Part shown: positions 63,901-64,000 of the stretch, in pieces
Numbering within the stretch: the first letter of the stretch is position 1
Layout: each line of letters starts with the position of its first letter
Origin: Megalopta genalis
Taxonomy: Eukaryota > Arthropoda > Insecta > Hymenoptera > Halictidae
DNA length: 64,000 nucleotides
Reading direction: 5' to 3'
NCBI RefSeq assembly: GCF_051020955.1
Contig: NW_027476874.1
Location: forward strand, 61,523-125,522
Notes under the pieces: model-generated
The model's input: the letters and a program-made list of their open reading frames with translations, nothing else
Told to the model about the DNA's origin: nothing
The model's database searches: none
Made by a program: the position numbers and the translations under genes

Positions 63901-64000
63901 AAACAATCGAGTTAGCTTCAAATCAATGCGAAGTGGAACGCTTAGCTTCAAATCCACGCGATACAAATGGTTTAGCTTCAAATACTTGTGCTATACGTGA
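60911..64000 (+). repeat. Right-hand array segment, reshuffled relatives of 56-60 kb
   Basis: About 62060-62980 follows 58870-59790 at an offset of 3188 bp, with a deletion in its right part. About 63761-64000 repeats 61511-61750 at 2250 bp (75 units) and is cut by the window end. About 63040-63340 repeats 50340-50640. The array continues beyond the window. No gene is supported. Confidence 0.85.
60965..60980 (+). repeat. 8-bp microduplication marker (copy 6, variant)
   Basis: tagattca is repeated in tandem before tattcttgcgaaacagatgg. Both halves carry the same c-to-a change relative to tagcttca, so either the change predates the duplication or the halves were homogenised. Confidence 0.82.

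Larger units (their letters stand above)
1..64000 (+). repeat. Satellite array of 30-bp units, whole window
   Basis: Every stretch I read resolves into head-to-tail copies of a 30-bp unit. Positions 1-12 are TTAGCTTCAAAT, followed by a semi-conserved centre ending TGCGA and a variable 10-base tail. Units have the same orientation throughout; I found no inverted block and no unique sequence longer than a few bases. The first and last bases are still inside the repeat, so neither array edge is present. Consensus GC is about 37%, with mild A-over-T and C-over-G skew on this strand. The size and nested periodicity fit a eukaryotic satellite (centromeric, pericentromeric, subtelomeric or interstitial heterochromatin). 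Which of these, and which organism, cannot be told from the sequence. Confidence 0.97.

Noticed and set aside
1..64000. CRISPR array, because of the roughly 30-bp period
   Set aside because: Units abut directly, with no unique spacers between constant repeats. Variable parts are a small set of recurring tails, and no cas-like gene is present.
1..64000. Telomeric repeat, because units start TTAGC
   Set aside because: TTAG occurs only once per 30 bp and is followed by CTTCAAAT; there is no short 5-7 bp telomeric tandem.
1..64000. Proof of centromere identity
   Set aside because: Higher-order structure and a nucleosome-sized period are compatible with a centromere, but I saw no CENP-B-box-like motif, and subtelomeric or interstitial satellites can look the same. 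Chromatin mapping would be needed.
1..64000. Bacterial or viral origin with a giant surface-repeat gene
   Set aside because: There is no long intact frame across the window, no ribosome-binding sites, no flanking genes and frequent frameshifts. A uniform 64-kb tandem array is far more typical of eukaryotic satellite DNA.

Overview
The whole 64-kb window is one uninterrupted head-to-tail tandem array, and I find no convincing gene, RNA gene or transposon in it. The basic unit is 30 bp, beginning TTAGCTTCAAAT and carrying TGCGA at about positions 16-20. All units I read point the same way, and the array runs off both ends of the window, so its true length exceeds 64 kb. This looks like a eukaryotic satellite. 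GC is about 37% in the consensus (55 of 150 bases). CpG is not depleted (5 observed and about 5 expected per 150-bp consensus), which argues against a heavily CpG-methylated, vertebrate-like locus. I cannot name the organism.

The units fall into five slot types (A-B-C-D-E), distinguished mainly by their last 10 bases, giving a 150-bp higher-order repeat. Slots B, C and D also have a linked alternative set (F-G-H) which is usually followed directly by an A unit, skipping E. The array therefore mixes 5-unit (150 bp) and 4-unit (120 bp) forms. Above this level lie recent macro-duplications whose periods are close to multiples of 30 bp: about 1983 bp x3 (2-8 kb), 1587 bp (11-13 kb), 748 bp (13-14 kb), 1260 bp (15-17 kb), 1298 bp (22-24 kb), 2762/2883 bp (28-33 kb), 2398 bp x~2.8 (33-40 kb), 3091 bp x~2.2 (41-48 kb), 2340 bp (52-57 kb) and 2220 bp (56-61 kb). 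Blocks are also shared over long distances, for example 25.5-27.2 kb with 42.4-44 and 45.5-47 kb, and 33.4-35.7 kb with 48.3-51.5 kb.

The period is a multiple of three and the consensus happens to be stop-free in three of six frames (one forward, two reverse). Long open stretches therefore appear on both strands: up to 919 codons on the minus strand and 321 on the plus strand, as decapeptide repeats. These are best read as by-products of the repeat. Stops are part of amplified unit variants in both the plus and the main minus frame, frameshifts are frequent, and open frames start and stop inside the array without any change in the sequence. I see no second, non-repeat system. The interest lies in how the array is organised and how it grew: slot-tagged units, linked haplotypes, indels in whole-unit steps, chimeric blocks and diagnostic breakpoints.
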